Positions 1 to 10,093 are shown, numbered from the stretch's first letter. The stretch is 64,000 nt of DNA from Paenarthrobacter sp. Z7-10 (GCF_026932795.1 NZ_JADPVH010000003.1:61665-125664), one strand, 5' to 3'. Notes: generated by a model not told the origin, from the letters alone. Numbers and translations are program-made.

Positions 1-126
1 GGTCCAGGGCGGGAGGACTTACCCTGTGCCTTGCTCTCTGGAGGGTCTGGCCGGGAAAGGCCTTCACACAGCGGCAGGGATGGTCGCTAATGCCTAATCC
101 CACTGCCCGGCTGGCAGGATGGAGGA

Positions 127-1242
127 ATGCGGATTCTGATTGCGCCGGACAAGTTCAAAGGCACCCTTACTGCTGTCGAGGCTGCAGCTGCCATGGCGGA
201 AGGCGCGCTGCGGGTTTACCCCGAGGCCACCGTCACCACAATCCCGGTTGCGGACGGCGGCGAGGGAACAGTTGAAGCGGCAGTGGCTGCGGGGTTTGAG
301 GAGAAGCTGAACGCCGTTGTCGGACCGATCCTGAAGCCCGTCGCTGCAGTGTGGGCTTTCAACCCGACTGGATTCGTTGCCGTCATCGAATCGGCTCAGG
401 CTAGCGGCTATCTGCTTACTGAACCGACGCCGGAGAACGCACTGCGGGCCCATTCATACGGCTGTGGGCAGTTGATAGCCGCAGCTTTGGATGCCGGCGC
501 CACCGAGCTGATCGTCGGACTGGGTGGCTCTGCCATGTCGGATGCGGGAACGGGCGCGCTGCGGGCGCTGGGGCTGCGGCTCTTGGATGTGAACGGAAAT
601 CTGGTTCCCCTCGGCGGTGGCTCCCTGGTCGACGTCGTCGCAGTCGACGCGTCGGCGTTGGATCCACGGTTGGCCACGGCCCGAATCCGGCTCGCTGTCG
701 ACGTGGATAATCCGCTGTACGGCCTCGACGGTGCGGCTTACGTTTTTGCTCCGCAGAAGGGCGCGGACGCGGAAGGTGTGGAGTTACTCGATGCCGGCCT
801 GCGTAACCTTGCATCGGTGGTCTGCTCTGCCACAGGAAATGACATCAACGCCCCCGGTGCCGGTGCGGCGGGTGGTTTTCCCTCGATGTTCCTGGCTTAT
901 TCGCCAGCGACCATTGAGGGCGGTTTTGACCTGGTGGCTGAACTGACCGGGCTGAGGGCTGCTCTGGGTCAAGCGGACCTGGTCATCACAGGCGAAGGAT
1001 CGCTGGACGCCCAATCAATGGCCGGGAAAGCCCCCATTGGGGTGGCGGATGCTGCCCGTAGCCTGGGAATTCCCGTCGTTGCGGTTGCCGGTCGGATTGC
1101 CGTGTCACAGGGGGAACTGGCCAGCCACGGCATCGTTTCGGCGGTCAGTGCCACGGATGTGGCTCGCTCATCGGAGTTGGCACAGCTCCACGCTGCCCGG
1201 TACGTCACGCTGGCCACCGCCGAGGCGCTGAACGGAATCTGA
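127..1242 (+). CDS. Glycerate kinase (GlxK/GarK family)
   Basis: This 371-residue protein matches the full length of the GlxK/GarK glycerate kinase family, which phosphorylates D-glycerate with ATP to 2- or 3-phosphoglycerate in the cytoplasm. The N-terminus reads MRILIAPDKFKGTL, the family's opening motif, which fixes the ATG. Other family signatures are PVADGGEGT (about residues 41-49), GLGGSAMSDAGTG (about 131-143) and ITGEGSLDAQS near residue 290. A GGAGGA tract lies directly against the start codon, unusually close for a ribosome binding site. The gene is convergent with the permease gene 52 bp downstream and stands alone on its strand, so its substrate route (glycolate/glyoxylate or sugar-acid breakdown) is not shown by neighbours. 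Confidence 0.93.
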   Translation: MRILIAPDKFKGTLTAVEAAAAMAEGALRVYPEATVTTIPVADGGEGTVEAAVAAGFEEKLNAVVGPILKPVAAVWAFNPTGFVAVIESAQASGYLLTEPTPENALRAHSYGCGQLIAAALDAGATELIVGLGGSAMSDAGTGALRALGLRLLDVNGNLVPLGGGSLVDVVAVDASALDPRLATARIRLAVDVDNPLYGLDGAAYVFAPQKGADAEGVELLDAGLRNLASVVCSATGNDINAPGAGAAGGFPSMFLAYSPATIEGGFDLVAELTGLRAALGQADLVITGEGSLDAQSMAGKAPIGVADAARSLGIPVVAVAGRIAVSQGELASHGIVSAVSATDVARSSELAQLHAARYVTLATAEALNGI

Positions 1243-1245
1243 ACC

Positions 1246-1278
1246 CGGGTTGGGACCGCATTGATCGGGTTGGGACCG
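1246..1278. repeat. Two 13-bp direct repeats in the convergent gap
   Basis: CGGGTTGGGACCG occurs at 1246-1258 and again at 1266-1278, with a 20-bp period. It fills most of the 52-bp gap between the stop codons of the glycerate kinase and permease genes. No clear hairpin terminator with a T run is visible here. Confidence 0.7.
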
Positions 1279-1294
1279 GTCGGCGCTGCCCGGC

Positions 1295-2629
1295 TCACAG
1301 TTCAGCGCCGAAGGAATCAGGGCCCTTGGCGTCGGGTGCCGGACCGTCGGGAGCCTGCGCATCGGTTGCTGTGCCGCGCCATTTGGCCAGGGCATTCATG
1401 CCGTGATAGATCACGAGCGCCGAAGCAGTACCCAGTGCAATGCCGGCAAATTGAAGGGTGCCCACGGTCCAGGTGTAATCCGCAATGCCGATGATCAGGG
1501 CGACCGCTGCAGTGGTCATGTTCACCGGATTGGAGAAGTTAACGCGGTTCTGCACCCAGATCCGGACACCGAGGACGCCGATCATGCCATAGAGCATGGT
1601 GGCGGCGCCGCCGAGCACCCCGGCCGGAACTGTGGCAATGAGCGCTCCGAATTTGGGCGAGAAGCTCAAGATCAAAGCTGCTGCTGCAGCGACCCAATAG
1701 GCGGCAGTGGAGTAAACCTTGGTTGCGGCCATGACACCGATGTTTTCGGCATAGGTGGTGGTACCGGAGCCTCCGCCGAACCCGGCCAGAGTTGTCGCCA
1801 GCCCATCGGCCAAGAGTGCCCGGCCTGCCACTGGATCCAGATTCCGCCCAGTCATCAGTGCCACGGACTTGACGTGACCTATATTTTCCGCGACCAGCAC
1901 CAGCACCACCGGAACGAACAGTCCAACCACGGCCAAGTGGAAGACCGGAAACTGGAACTGCGGCAACCCGATCCACGAGGCTGCGGCCAGGGCGCTGAAA
2001 TCGACTTCGCCACGGAGCAGGGCCACCAGATATCCCACCACCACTCCGACCAAGATGGACAGCCGGCCCAGTATGCTGCGGAAGAGCACGCTGACCAGCA
2101 GAATGACCAGCAGGGTAACGAGTGCAGTGACAGGGGCTGCGTCGAAATTGGCTTTGGCTGCCGGTGCCAGATTCAGTCCGATCAGCGCCACGATGGTACC
2201 GGTGACGGCTGGCGGCATCAGCCGGTTTATCCAACCTGCTCCGAACCGCTGGACCACCAAGCCGACGCCGGCCAGGACCACGCCCGCCATCACCACCCCG
2301 CCAAGCGCGCCGCCAACATCGAACTGCTTCTGGGCGGCCGCGATCGGGGCGATAAAGGCGAAGCTGGAACCAAGATAGCTCGGCACCTTGCCAGCCGTGA
2401 GAATCAGGAAAAGTATGGTGCCGACTCCGGAGAAAAAGAGCGTGGTGGCAGGCGGCATGTGGGTGAGGATCGGAACCAGGAACGTAGCCCCGAACATTGC
2501 CACTACGTGCTGGAGGCCAATCCCTATGGTCCGGGGCCAGCTTAATCGCTCCCCGGGTGCGACGACCTCCCCGGGTTTGATCGTTTTACCGTCTCCGTGG
2601 ATCGCCCATTTGGTGCCCAACGTGCCCAT
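1295..2629 (-). CDS. uraA: Uracil/xanthine permease family (NCS2), probably uracil permease
   Basis: A 444-residue polytopic membrane protein of the nucleobase-cation symporter-2 family, which imports uracil or xanthine with protons. It has about 12-14 hydrophobic segments, the NCS2 motif ENIGHV near the middle (AENIGHVKS, carrying the TM8 glutamate), the GGSGTTTYAENIGV stretch of the TM10 region, and QNRVNF close to the C-terminus as in uracil permeases. A GAGGGAGAC ribosome site precedes the ATG. The gene stands alone, between a convergent kinase gene and a GntR gene 166 bp upstream on the same strand. The uracil specificity is inferred from family resemblance; xanthine transport cannot be excluded. 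Confidence 0.88.
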   Translation of the reverse strand: MGTLGTKWAIHGDGKTIKPGEVVAPGERLSWPRTIGIGLQHVVAMFGATFLVPILTHMPPATTLFFSGVGTILFLILTAGKVPSYLGSSFAFIAPIAAAQKQFDVGGALGGVVMAGVVLAGVGLVVQRFGAGWINRLMPPAVTGTIVALIGLNLAPAAKANFDAAPVTALVTLLVILLVSVLFRSILGRLSILVGVVVGYLVALLRGEVDFSALAAASWIGLPQFQFPVFHLAVVGLFVPVVLVLVAENIGHVKSVALMTGRNLDPVAGRALLADGLATTLAGFGGGSGTTTYAENIGVMAATKVYSTAAYWVAAAAALILSFSPKFGALIATVPAGVLGGAATMLYGMIGVLGVRIWVQNRVNFSNPVNMTTAAVALIIGIADYTWTVGTLQFAGIALGTASALVIYHGMNALAKWRGTATDAQAPDGPAPDAKGPDSFGAEL

Positions 2630-2795
2630 TTCAATGTCTCCCTCAGCCGGTAATCACAGCTAAGACTACCGGCGACCTGCCAACACTCTGGACGGTTCCG
2701 GGCGCCGACAGGCGGCTCATCGGTCCGCCCCGTTCCGGCAGGCTTGGGGTCCATAGCGCCAGGCCGGCCGGGATTCAGCCCGGCCGGGTTCGACA

Positions 2796-3497
2796 TCAGT
2801 AGGGTTCGACCGCCGCGGCCAGTTGGTCCCGGCTGTCCAACAGATAGTTGCGCATCAGGGCAGCCGCTTGCGCGCTGTCGCCGGTGCGGATGGTTTCGGC
2901 GATCAGCCGGTTCCGCGCGATGTAAGGTTCCAGGAAGGCGCGGCTGTCCGCCATCGCGTGGAAGGCGAGCCGAACCTCGGCCAGCAGCTCACGGGTAACC
3001 TCGGAGACGCGGCGGCTTTCGACACTGGAGACCAGGGCTTGGTGGAAGGCAAGGTTGCATCCGGCCACTTGGCTCCAGTCCGAAAGCAGGGCGGCTTCCT
3101 CCGCCCGCTGGACCGCGGTCAGGGCCGTGATGATTCCCGGATGCTCCGGTGGGCAGTCCCGGGCAGCCGCCACCTCAATGAAGATCCTCGCCGTGTAGAC
3201 GTCCATAACGTCCTGCCGGTTAAGGCGGCGCACGAATACGCCCCGGTGCAGGGTGTGCGTAATCAGCCGCTCATGGGCCAGGAGCCGAAAGGCCTCCCGC
3301 AGACTGTTGCGCGAGATCTGCAGCGACTCCGCCAGCGCCCCTTCCGCCAGCTGAGTCCCGGGGGGCATGTCGCCGTCGAATATCCCCTGCCGCAGGACCT
3401 CGGCCACCATCTCACCGGTACCCGTGCGGCGGATTTCGGGCCGTTTGCGGCGGAACAACTGAGCAAAGTCCACTTCCGCGTCCACTTCGGTGCCCAC
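2796..3497 (-). CDS. GntR-family transcriptional regulator, FadR/FCD type
   Basis: A 233-residue protein with an N-terminal winged helix (about residues 20-95, including EGALAESLQISRNSLREAFR) and an all-helical FCD ligand-binding domain (about 100-225). FCD domains usually bind carboxylic acids, often with a metal. The start is GTG, preceded by AGGAGG at good spacing. The gene diverges from the DUF969 operon, and a perfect FadR-type palindrome lies in the 118-bp gap, so it most likely represses the DUF969-DUF979-DUF2891 operon and itself. The ligand is unknown, but should be the transported compound or a product of it. Confidence 0.92.
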   Translation of the reverse strand: MGTEVDAEVDFAQLFRRKRPEIRRTGTGEMVAEVLRQGIFDGDMPPGTQLAEGALAESLQISRNSLREAFRLLAHERLITHTLHRGVFVRRLNRQDVMDVYTARIFIEVAAARDCPPEHPGIITALTAVQRAEEAALLSDWSQVAGCNLAFHQALVSSVESRRVSEVTRELLAEVRLAFHAMADSRAFLEPYIARNRLIAETIRTGDSAQAAALMRNYLLDSRDQLAAAVEPY

Positions 3498-3551
3498 AGT
3501 GCCTCCTCGATTAGTTCCGTAACGATATCCCAGATTCCTAGGATTGAAGGA

Positions 3552-3562
3552 TTGTTCAACAA
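3552..3562. promoter_or_regulatory. FadR-type GntR operator
   Basis: TTGTTCAACAA is a perfect palindrome with one central base and fits the FadR-subfamily consensus TNGTNNNACNA exactly. It lies between the divergent GntR and DUF969 genes, 54 bp upstream of the DUF969 ATG, where a bound repressor could block both promoters. Confidence 0.75.
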
Positions 3563-3615
3563 GATGTAGTCTCGATCACAGTTTGCTGTGCTTTTCCCTG
3601 TCTGAAAGGAGAAAT

Positions 3616-4332
3616 ATGCTGGTGCTCATAGGTGTGGCCCTGGTGATAATCGGTTTTGCGCTGAGGATGAATCCGCTGCTGGTTGTTACCATCGCGGGCA
3701 TAGTCACCGCGCTGATAGGCGGCCTGACCCCGCTGGAAATTTTGAACTCGTTCGGTTCCGGCTTCGCGAGCAGCCGGTCGGTGACGACTTTCGTCATCGT
3801 GCTTCCCATCATTGGGCTGATCGAACGGCTCGGACTGCAGCAGCAGGCCAAACGGCTGATCTCCAAACTGGCGGGGCTGACGGCCGGTCGCATCCTGGCC
3901 GGATACCTGGTGGCACGGCAGGCGACGGCGGCACTGGGGCTGCTCAACGTCGGCGGTACCCCGCAAATGGTCCGACCCCTGATCTATCCAATGGCCGAAG
4001 GTGCTGCAGAGGCAAAATACGGTGAGCTGGACGAGAAGATAAAGGACCGGATCAAAGGCCACGCCGCAGCCGCGGACAACGTTGGCGCATTCTTCGCCGA
4101 AGACATCTTCGTGGCCGTCGGTTCGATCCTGCTGATCACCTCCTTCGTGGATTCGGCGTATCACCTCCAACTTCAGCCCTTGGAACTGGCGCTGTGGGCC
4201 ATTCCCAGTGCCATCGCAGCTTTCCTGATCCACGGCTTCCGGCTGCTGCGCCTCGACGGCCAGCTGAACAGGATGGTGGCGGCATCGAGACCGGCCGGAG
4301 CCGCCGCGCAGGCCGGAGGCGTCCAGCCATGA
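3616..4332 (+). CDS. DUF969 membrane protein, putative transporter subunit
   Basis: A 238-residue membrane protein of the DUF969 family. The ATG at 3616 is chosen because GAAAGGAG lies just upstream and the following residues (MLVLIGVALVIIGFALRMNP) form the first membrane segment; an in-frame codon at 3544 would add an unlikely extension over the promoter. There are five or six hydrophobic segments and a conserved soluble stretch with GGTPQMVRPLIYPMAEGAAE. DUF969 and DUF979 are nearly always found together and resemble the two halves of an ion-transporter-like permease; in other bacteria they often neighbour pyroglutamyl-peptidase or 5-oxoproline genes, so a small-acid substrate is plausible. 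The stop overlaps the next start (ATGA). Confidence 0.88.
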   Translation: MLVLIGVALVIIGFALRMNPLLVVTIAGIVTALIGGLTPLEILNSFGSGFASSRSVTTFVIVLPIIGLIERLGLQQQAKRLISKLAGLTAGRILAGYLVARQATAALGLLNVGGTPQMVRPLIYPMAEGAAEAKYGELDEKIKDRIKGHAAAADNVGAFFAEDIFVAVGSILLITSFVDSAYHLQLQPLELALWAIPSAIAAFLIHGFRLLRLDGQLNRMVAASRPAGAAAQAGGVQP

Positions 4333-5306
4333 TCACTTCCGAAGCGCTCTTCTGGCTCATCGGCCTGCTGTTCCTGGCCTTTGCCACCCTCATCGCCGCC
4401 GATGCCAAACACCCCAAGCGGTGGACCAGCGCGGCTTTCTGGGGACTGATAGGTTTTTCCTTCATCTACGGCACATGGGTGCAGGCGAAGCAGGTGCCGG
4501 CCTGGACGTTGGGCGCAATGGTACTGGCGATGGTTGTCCTGGGCTCCAGCCGAAAACTGCTGACCGCCGGCGTCGTACCCACCACATCGGTGCCGCAGCG
4601 CGAAGCGTCAGCGAAGCAGTTTGGCAACAAGCTCTTTATCCCGGCCCTGTGCATTCCCGTCGTGGCCGTGCTCGTGACCCTGCTGGCGCCGGTGGTCAAG
4701 ATCGGCGGAACTCCGCTCATCGATCCCACCAGCGGCACGCTGATCGGGCTGGGACTGGGCGCCGTCGTCGCCCTGCTGGTAGGCCTGGGGCTGCTCAAGC
4801 CTAAGCCGTCCGCCGCCCCGCTTTTCGAGGGCCGCCGGATCCTGGAGACCATCGGCTGGGCCGCGATCCTGCCGCAGATGCTCTCCATCCTGGGCATCCT
4901 CTTTACCCAGGCCGGTGTGGGCACGGCGGTGGGAAAGGTGATGGGCGCCATCGTCCCGGACGGGGTGCTCATCTTCGCCGTGATCGCCTATTGCGTGGGC
5001 ATGGCCCTTTTCACGGTGCTGATGGGCAATGCCTTCGCGGCGTTCCCCATCATGACTGCGGCGATAGGCTGGCCGCTGCTGATCCTGGTGTTCCACGGCA
5101 ACCCTGCCACCGTTTTTGCCGTGGGCATGCTCGCCGGCTTCTGCGGTACTCTGACCACTCCGATGGCGGCGAACTTCAACCTGGTACCGCCGGCGCTGCT
5201 GGAAATGAAGAACCGCTACGGCGTGATCAGGGCCCAGCTCCCCACCGCCGGATGCATGCTGGTGGCCAACATTGCAATCATGTTCTTCTTCGGATTCCCA
5301 AAGTAG
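4329..5306 (+). CDS. DUF979 membrane protein, partner of DUF969
   Basis: A 325-residue protein with about nine hydrophobic segments. The start ATG at 4329 overlaps the DUF969 stop by four bases, indicating translational coupling and probably a two-subunit complex. The C-terminal half has the stretches GNAFAAFPIMTAAIG and LTTPMAANFNLVPPALLEM, typical of the family. Its function has not been proved by experiment that I know of; a permease for an organic acid such as 5-oxoproline is an inference from genome context in other species. The next gene starts six bases after this stop. Confidence 0.88.
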   Translation: MITSEALFWLIGLLFLAFATLIAADAKHPKRWTSAAFWGLIGFSFIYGTWVQAKQVPAWTLGAMVLAMVVLGSSRKLLTAGVVPTTSVPQREASAKQFGNKLFIPALCIPVVAVLVTLLAPVVKIGGTPLIDPTSGTLIGLGLGAVVALLVGLGLLKPKPSAAPLFEGRRILETIGWAAILPQMLSILGILFTQAGVGTAVGKVMGAIVPDGVLIFAVIAYCVGMALFTVLMGNAFAAFPIMTAAIGWPLLILVFHGNPATVFAVGMLAGFCGTLTTPMAANFNLVPPALLEMKNRYGVIRAQLPTAGCMLVANIAIMFFFGFPK

Positions 5307-5312
5307 GCGGCT

Positions 5313-6335
5313 ATGGACTTCACGGCTTCAAAAAATCAACTGGCTCCGGTGTATGCCGGTATCGTGCGGGAAAATCTGTCGCAGAAGTACCCGTACCACG
5401 TGCAGCACCTTGTCTCCGGTCCGGCGGACAACGCTCTGCCGCAGGAGCTCTATCCAGCGTTCCACACGTCCTACGACTGGCATTCGTGCGTGCACATGCA
5501 TTGGCTCGGCGTCCGGCTGCTGGACCATGGCCTGCCGCCGGAGTCCGAAACACCGCTGCGGCGGCTGCTTGGAGCCAACCTGACCGAGGCAAACCTTACG
5601 GTCGAAGCGGAATACGTCCGCGGGCACGCCACCTTCGAGCGGCCATACGGCTGGGCGTGGGCGGCGCGGCTTGCGGCTGCGTGCCAGACGTTCGACGACG
5701 ACGACGGCAGGCGTTGGCGCGCGGCCCTGGAACCCCGGGTTGAGGCGGTCTATGCCCAGGCCCTTCCGTGGGCTGCCAAGATTGCGCACCCGGTGCGCCA
5801 CGGTGTCCATTCCAATACGGCCTTTGGCCTGATGCTGCTGATCGATGCCGCCGGAGCGCTGGGACGGAACAAGGAAGCGGAGGACCTGGGCCGTGCTGCG
5901 GTCCGGCTGTTCGGTGCGGACCGGAACTGGGCGCAGGAGTGGGAGCTCAGTGGCCAGGACTTTCTTTCCGCCGGGCTATCGGAGGCGGATCTGCTGGCCA
6001 GGGTGCTGCCCGCTCCAGCACTGCAGACCTGGCTGGCGGCCTTCCTTCCCGGCCTCGGTGCCGGAGCACCTATCCTCCGACCCGCTGTGGTCACCGATCC
6101 CACCGATGCCCAGATGGTGCATCTGGATGGACTCAACCTCTCCCGCGCCGGGGCGCTGCGGCGAATTTCCGCGGCGCTGCGGAAATCCGGCGCCGACGAG
6201 GAAGCCGGGCGACTGGACAGTGCCGCAACGGAACTGCTGGAGTTGGGGCTGCGCGCCGTTCTGACGGAGGAATTCGTTTCATCGCACTGGCTGGCGTCCT
6301 TCGCCTGGGACGCCCTGGACTCCTCCGGGTCGTAG
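5313..6335 (+). CDS. DUF2891 family protein
   Basis: A soluble 340-residue protein of the DUF2891 family. It begins six bases after the DUF979 stop, so it is the third gene of the GntR-controlled operon. Family features include the early motif PAFHTSYDWHSCVHMHW (about residues 47-63), the aromatic-rich FERPYGWAWAARLA region near 110, GVHSNTAFGL near 165 and HLDGLNLSRA near 270. The helical repeats and the conserved H, D and W residues recall alpha/alpha-barrel enzymes, but no reaction is assigned. Its place beside the DUF969/979 pair suggests it processes the transported compound. No signal peptide is visible. Confidence 0.88.
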   Translation: MDFTASKNQLAPVYAGIVRENLSQKYPYHVQHLVSGPADNALPQELYPAFHTSYDWHSCVHMHWLGVRLLDHGLPPESETPLRRLLGANLTEANLTVEAEYVRGHATFERPYGWAWAARLAAACQTFDDDDGRRWRAALEPRVEAVYAQALPWAAKIAHPVRHGVHSNTAFGLMLLIDAAGALGRNKEAEDLGRAAVRLFGADRNWAQEWELSGQDFLSAGLSEADLLARVLPAPALQTWLAAFLPGLGAGAPILRPAVVTDPTDAQMVHLDGLNLSRAGALRRISAALRKSGADEEAGRLDSAATELLELGLRAVLTEEFVSSHWLASFAWDALDSSGS

Positions 6336-6482
6336 GGCTGCCCGGACTGGGTGCACTCCGCTCCGCACGGCTCGACGCCGCACGCGAGGCCCGGGAATCA
6401 GGCAGTTCGTCCGCGGCGCTGGTCCTGACCCCTGGGCGGATCGGCCCCGGTCCAAGGCTGCCGTGCCACGTAGGATTGAGCC

Positions 6483-7400
6483 ATGGCCGGACATGATCAC
6501 GCGCACCACACCGGCAGCCCCCATCCCGGACGGCTCAGTGTCGCGCTGTGCATCACCGGAGTCGTCTTTGTGCTGCAGTTGGTGGGCGCATGGCTGACAG
6601 GGTCATTGGCGCTGCTGTTCGACTCGGCCCACGTCCTTACAGATGCGGCCGGGCTGGGAATGGCCCTGCTCGCCGCGCGCCTCGCCGTCCGTCCGGCCTC
6701 GGACCGCAGAACATGGGGCTTTGCCCGCGCCGAAGTCCTCGCAGCTACCGCCCAGGCCGCGGTGCTGCTCGCCGTCGGGCTGGTGGTGCTGGTGGAGGGG
6801 GTTCAGCGTCTGATCAATCCCAGCCCGATCGCCTCAACCGAAATGGCCGTGTTCGGGGCGGTGGGACTGCTGGGCAACATACTGTCCCTGGCCGTGTTGT
6901 TCGGCGCCCGGCACGCTAACTTCAACCTGCGGGCGGCGTTTCTTGAGGTGCTGAGCGACGCACTGGGCTCGGTCGCAGTGATTGCCGCCGCCGTCGTCAT
7001 CGGCCTGACCGGCTGGTTGCAGGCGGACGCCGTCGTCGCCCTGCTGATCGGAACGCTGATCCTGCCCCGCACCTTCCGGCTGCTGCTGGACACCATCCGC
7101 GTGCTGCTGGAATCAACGCCGCGCGGACTTGAGCTTTCCACCGTCCGGGAGCACATTCTTCGCGTACCGCACGTGCTGTCGGTCCACGATCTGCACGTCA
7201 GCCAGATCGCCAGCGGACTGCCCGTGCTCACGGCGCACGTAGTGGTGGACGACGGCTGCTTCACTGATGGTCATGTGCCGCGGCTGCTCGATCAGCTGCA
7301 GCAGTGCGTGGCGGGGCACTTCCAGATCAGCATCGAGCACTCCACGTTTCAGCTGGAGCCGGCCAGCCACGCGGGCCACGAACACGGCGTGCACACCTAA
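6483..7400 (+). CDS. Cation diffusion facilitator, Zn/Co/Cd exporter
   Basis: A 305-residue member of the CDF (ZitB/CzcD) family that exports zinc or related divalent metals in exchange for protons. The N-terminus (AGHDHAHHTG) and C-terminus (HAGHEHGVHT) are histidine-rich metal-binding tails. Six membrane segments are visible; TM2 carries the metal-site DSAHVLTD and TM5 carries LEVLSD, where the usual histidine of HxxxD is glutamate. A cytoplasmic ferredoxin-like domain follows from about residue 205. The ATG at 6483 stands alone after 147 bp with no recognisable feature; no metal-responsive regulator is adjacent. Confidence 0.92.
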   Translation: MAGHDHAHHTGSPHPGRLSVALCITGVVFVLQLVGAWLTGSLALLFDSAHVLTDAAGLGMALLAARLAVRPASDRRTWGFARAEVLAATAQAAVLLAVGLVVLVEGVQRLINPSPIASTEMAVFGAVGLLGNILSLAVLFGARHANFNLRAAFLEVLSDALGSVAVIAAAVVIGLTGWLQADAVVALLIGTLILPRTFRLLLDTIRVLLESTPRGLELSTVREHILRVPHVLSVHDLHVSQIASGLPVLTAHVVVDDGCFTDGHVPRLLDQLQQCVAGHFQISIEHSTFQLEPASHAGHEHGVHT

Positions 7401-7472
7401 CCAGTGCATCGGCCCGTCCGCCGGCGGGCAAGCAATCGGCCAATGGCTGGGCTGCGGACACGGACCAGGTGC

Positions 7473-9143
<1,671 letters not shown>

Positions 9144-9218
9144 GGGTCCAGCATGCCAGAGTGTCGGGTCGATTGGCAGCCGTAAGCCGTCCGGGCCGCT
9201 TGCACAGCAAACATCCAC

Positions 9219-9274
9219 GCTCTGCTTCACCGGCTTGGAACTGCTCTGCTTCACCGGCTTCGAACTGCTCTACT
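9219..9274. repeat. 24-bp tandem repeat, 2.3 copies
   Basis: A 24-bp unit starting GCTCTGCTTCACCGGCTT occurs at 9219-9242 and 9243-9266 (one base differs), with eight bases of a third copy to 9274. It sits in the divergent gap between pgm and the DUF4190 gene, and the last copy runs into the predicted -10 box. Confidence 0.85.
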
Positions 9275-9276
9275 AT
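9271..9276 (+). promoter_or_regulatory. Predicted -10 box of the DUF4190 gene
   Basis: TACTAT matches the TANNNT actinobacterial -10 pattern. It lies 35 bp before the GTG start, with an AAGGGGAG ribosome site between. No good -35 is visible because the position falls in the 24-bp repeats. Confidence 0.4.
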
Positions 9277-9311
9277 GAGGGACACGAGACAACCACAAAG
9301 GGGAGATTACC

Positions 9312-9845
9312 GTGACGCACGAGCCAGGCCAGCCCGATCCGTGGAAAGCTGGTCAGCCGCCGGCGGGCGACCAGCCATTGGACGGTTCCGATTCTGAGCG
9401 GGACACCAACCGGCCCGTGCCGCCATCGAATCCCTACGCCCACCCACAGCAGTTTCAGCCACCAGCGCCGCAGTACGGCCAGCAATCCGGACAGCAGTAT
9501 GGACAAGACACGTACGGCCAGATCCAGCAGCCGGGCGGATACGGCGCACCGTATGCGCAGCCACCGTATTACACCGCACCGCAGCCCAAGGTGCTCAGCC
9601 TGACCAGCATGATCTTGGGCATTGCTTCCTTTGTTGGTTTCGGTTTCTTGATCCTGCCGCAGATTGCCGCCGTCATCACCGGTCATATGGGGCTGAAACG
9701 GGAACAGCCGCAGGGCAAAGGCTTCGCCATCGCCGGGTTAGTCCTGGGCTATCTGACGTTGCTGGGTTACGCGGCTTTATGGATCCTTATTATCGTCGCG
9801 GTCCTGAACGCGGCCTCCCACCCCGACTTCGACTATAACCAGTGA
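9312..9845 (+). CDS. DUF4190 domain membrane protein with Pro/Gln-rich N-terminus
   Basis: A 177-residue protein starting at GTG with AAGGGGAG upstream. Residues 1-95 are disordered and rich in P, Q, Y and G (GQQSGQQYGQDTYGQIQQPG); residues 97-168 hold a DUF4190 domain with two membrane segments joined by GHMGLKREQPQGKGFAIAG. Proteins of this kind are common in actinobacteria and their function is unknown; the tail may scaffold a membrane complex. The gene is isolated, followed by a strong hairpin terminator. Confidence 0.85.
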   Translation: MTHEPGQPDPWKAGQPPAGDQPLDGSDSERDTNRPVPPSNPYAHPQQFQPPAPQYGQQSGQQYGQDTYGQIQQPGGYGAPYAQPPYYTAPQPKVLSLTSMILGIASFVGFGFLILPQIAAVITGHMGLKREQPQGKGFAIAGLVLGYLTLLGYAALWILIIVAVLNAASHPDFDYNQ

Positions 9846-9904
9846 TCCTGCGGCGAAGAGACCCAGGCTGCCGGATCGAAGCGGGAACAGCAATCCGATA
9901 ACGC

Positions 9905-9949
9905 CGATGGCAGCGTTGCTCCGCGTAACAGGGAGCAGCGCTGCCATCG
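9905..9949. terminator. Bidirectional hairpin terminator
   Basis: An 18-bp stem (9905-9922 with 9932-9949, one G-T pair) with a nine-base loop lies 60 bp after the DUF4190 stop and before the 3' end of the convergent peptide transporter gene. There is no T run, as is common in high-GC actinobacteria. Confidence 0.75.
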
Positions 9950-9984
9950 TTGTCGAAAGGGTGCATCGGATTTGGTGCCCCTGA

Positions 9985-10062
9985 CCTGGGAACGCGACCC
10001 GGGAACGCGATCTGGGAACGTGACCCGGGCGGGTGATCCGGGAACATTATCCCGGAACGTCA
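9985..10062. repeat. Six tandem 13-bp repeats
   Basis: Six contiguous units start at 9985, 9998, 10011, 10024, 10037 and 10050. The consensus is YCYGGGAACGYGA; units 1-3 differ at one to three bases, unit 4 has GCGG in place of GAAC, and units 5-6 are more diverged. The array ends 31 bp before the stop codon of the peptide transporter gene, between convergent genes, so it is not in coding sequence. Confidence 0.9.
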
Positions 10063-10093
10063 TTTGGCGCCCGTTATTTTGGGCGCGTCGCCG

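Noticed and set aside
1403..2545. Open frame of 380 codons opposite the uracil permease gene
   Set aside because: Product is very rich in H, Q, D and G with no hydrophobic core, as expected from the reverse of a membrane protein gene.
9833..10063. Minus-strand frame across the 13-bp repeats encoding repeated (VP)GS-type peptides
   Set aside because: Period 13 is not a multiple of three, so the peptide repeat is only apparent; no ribosome site and it lies over a terminator.
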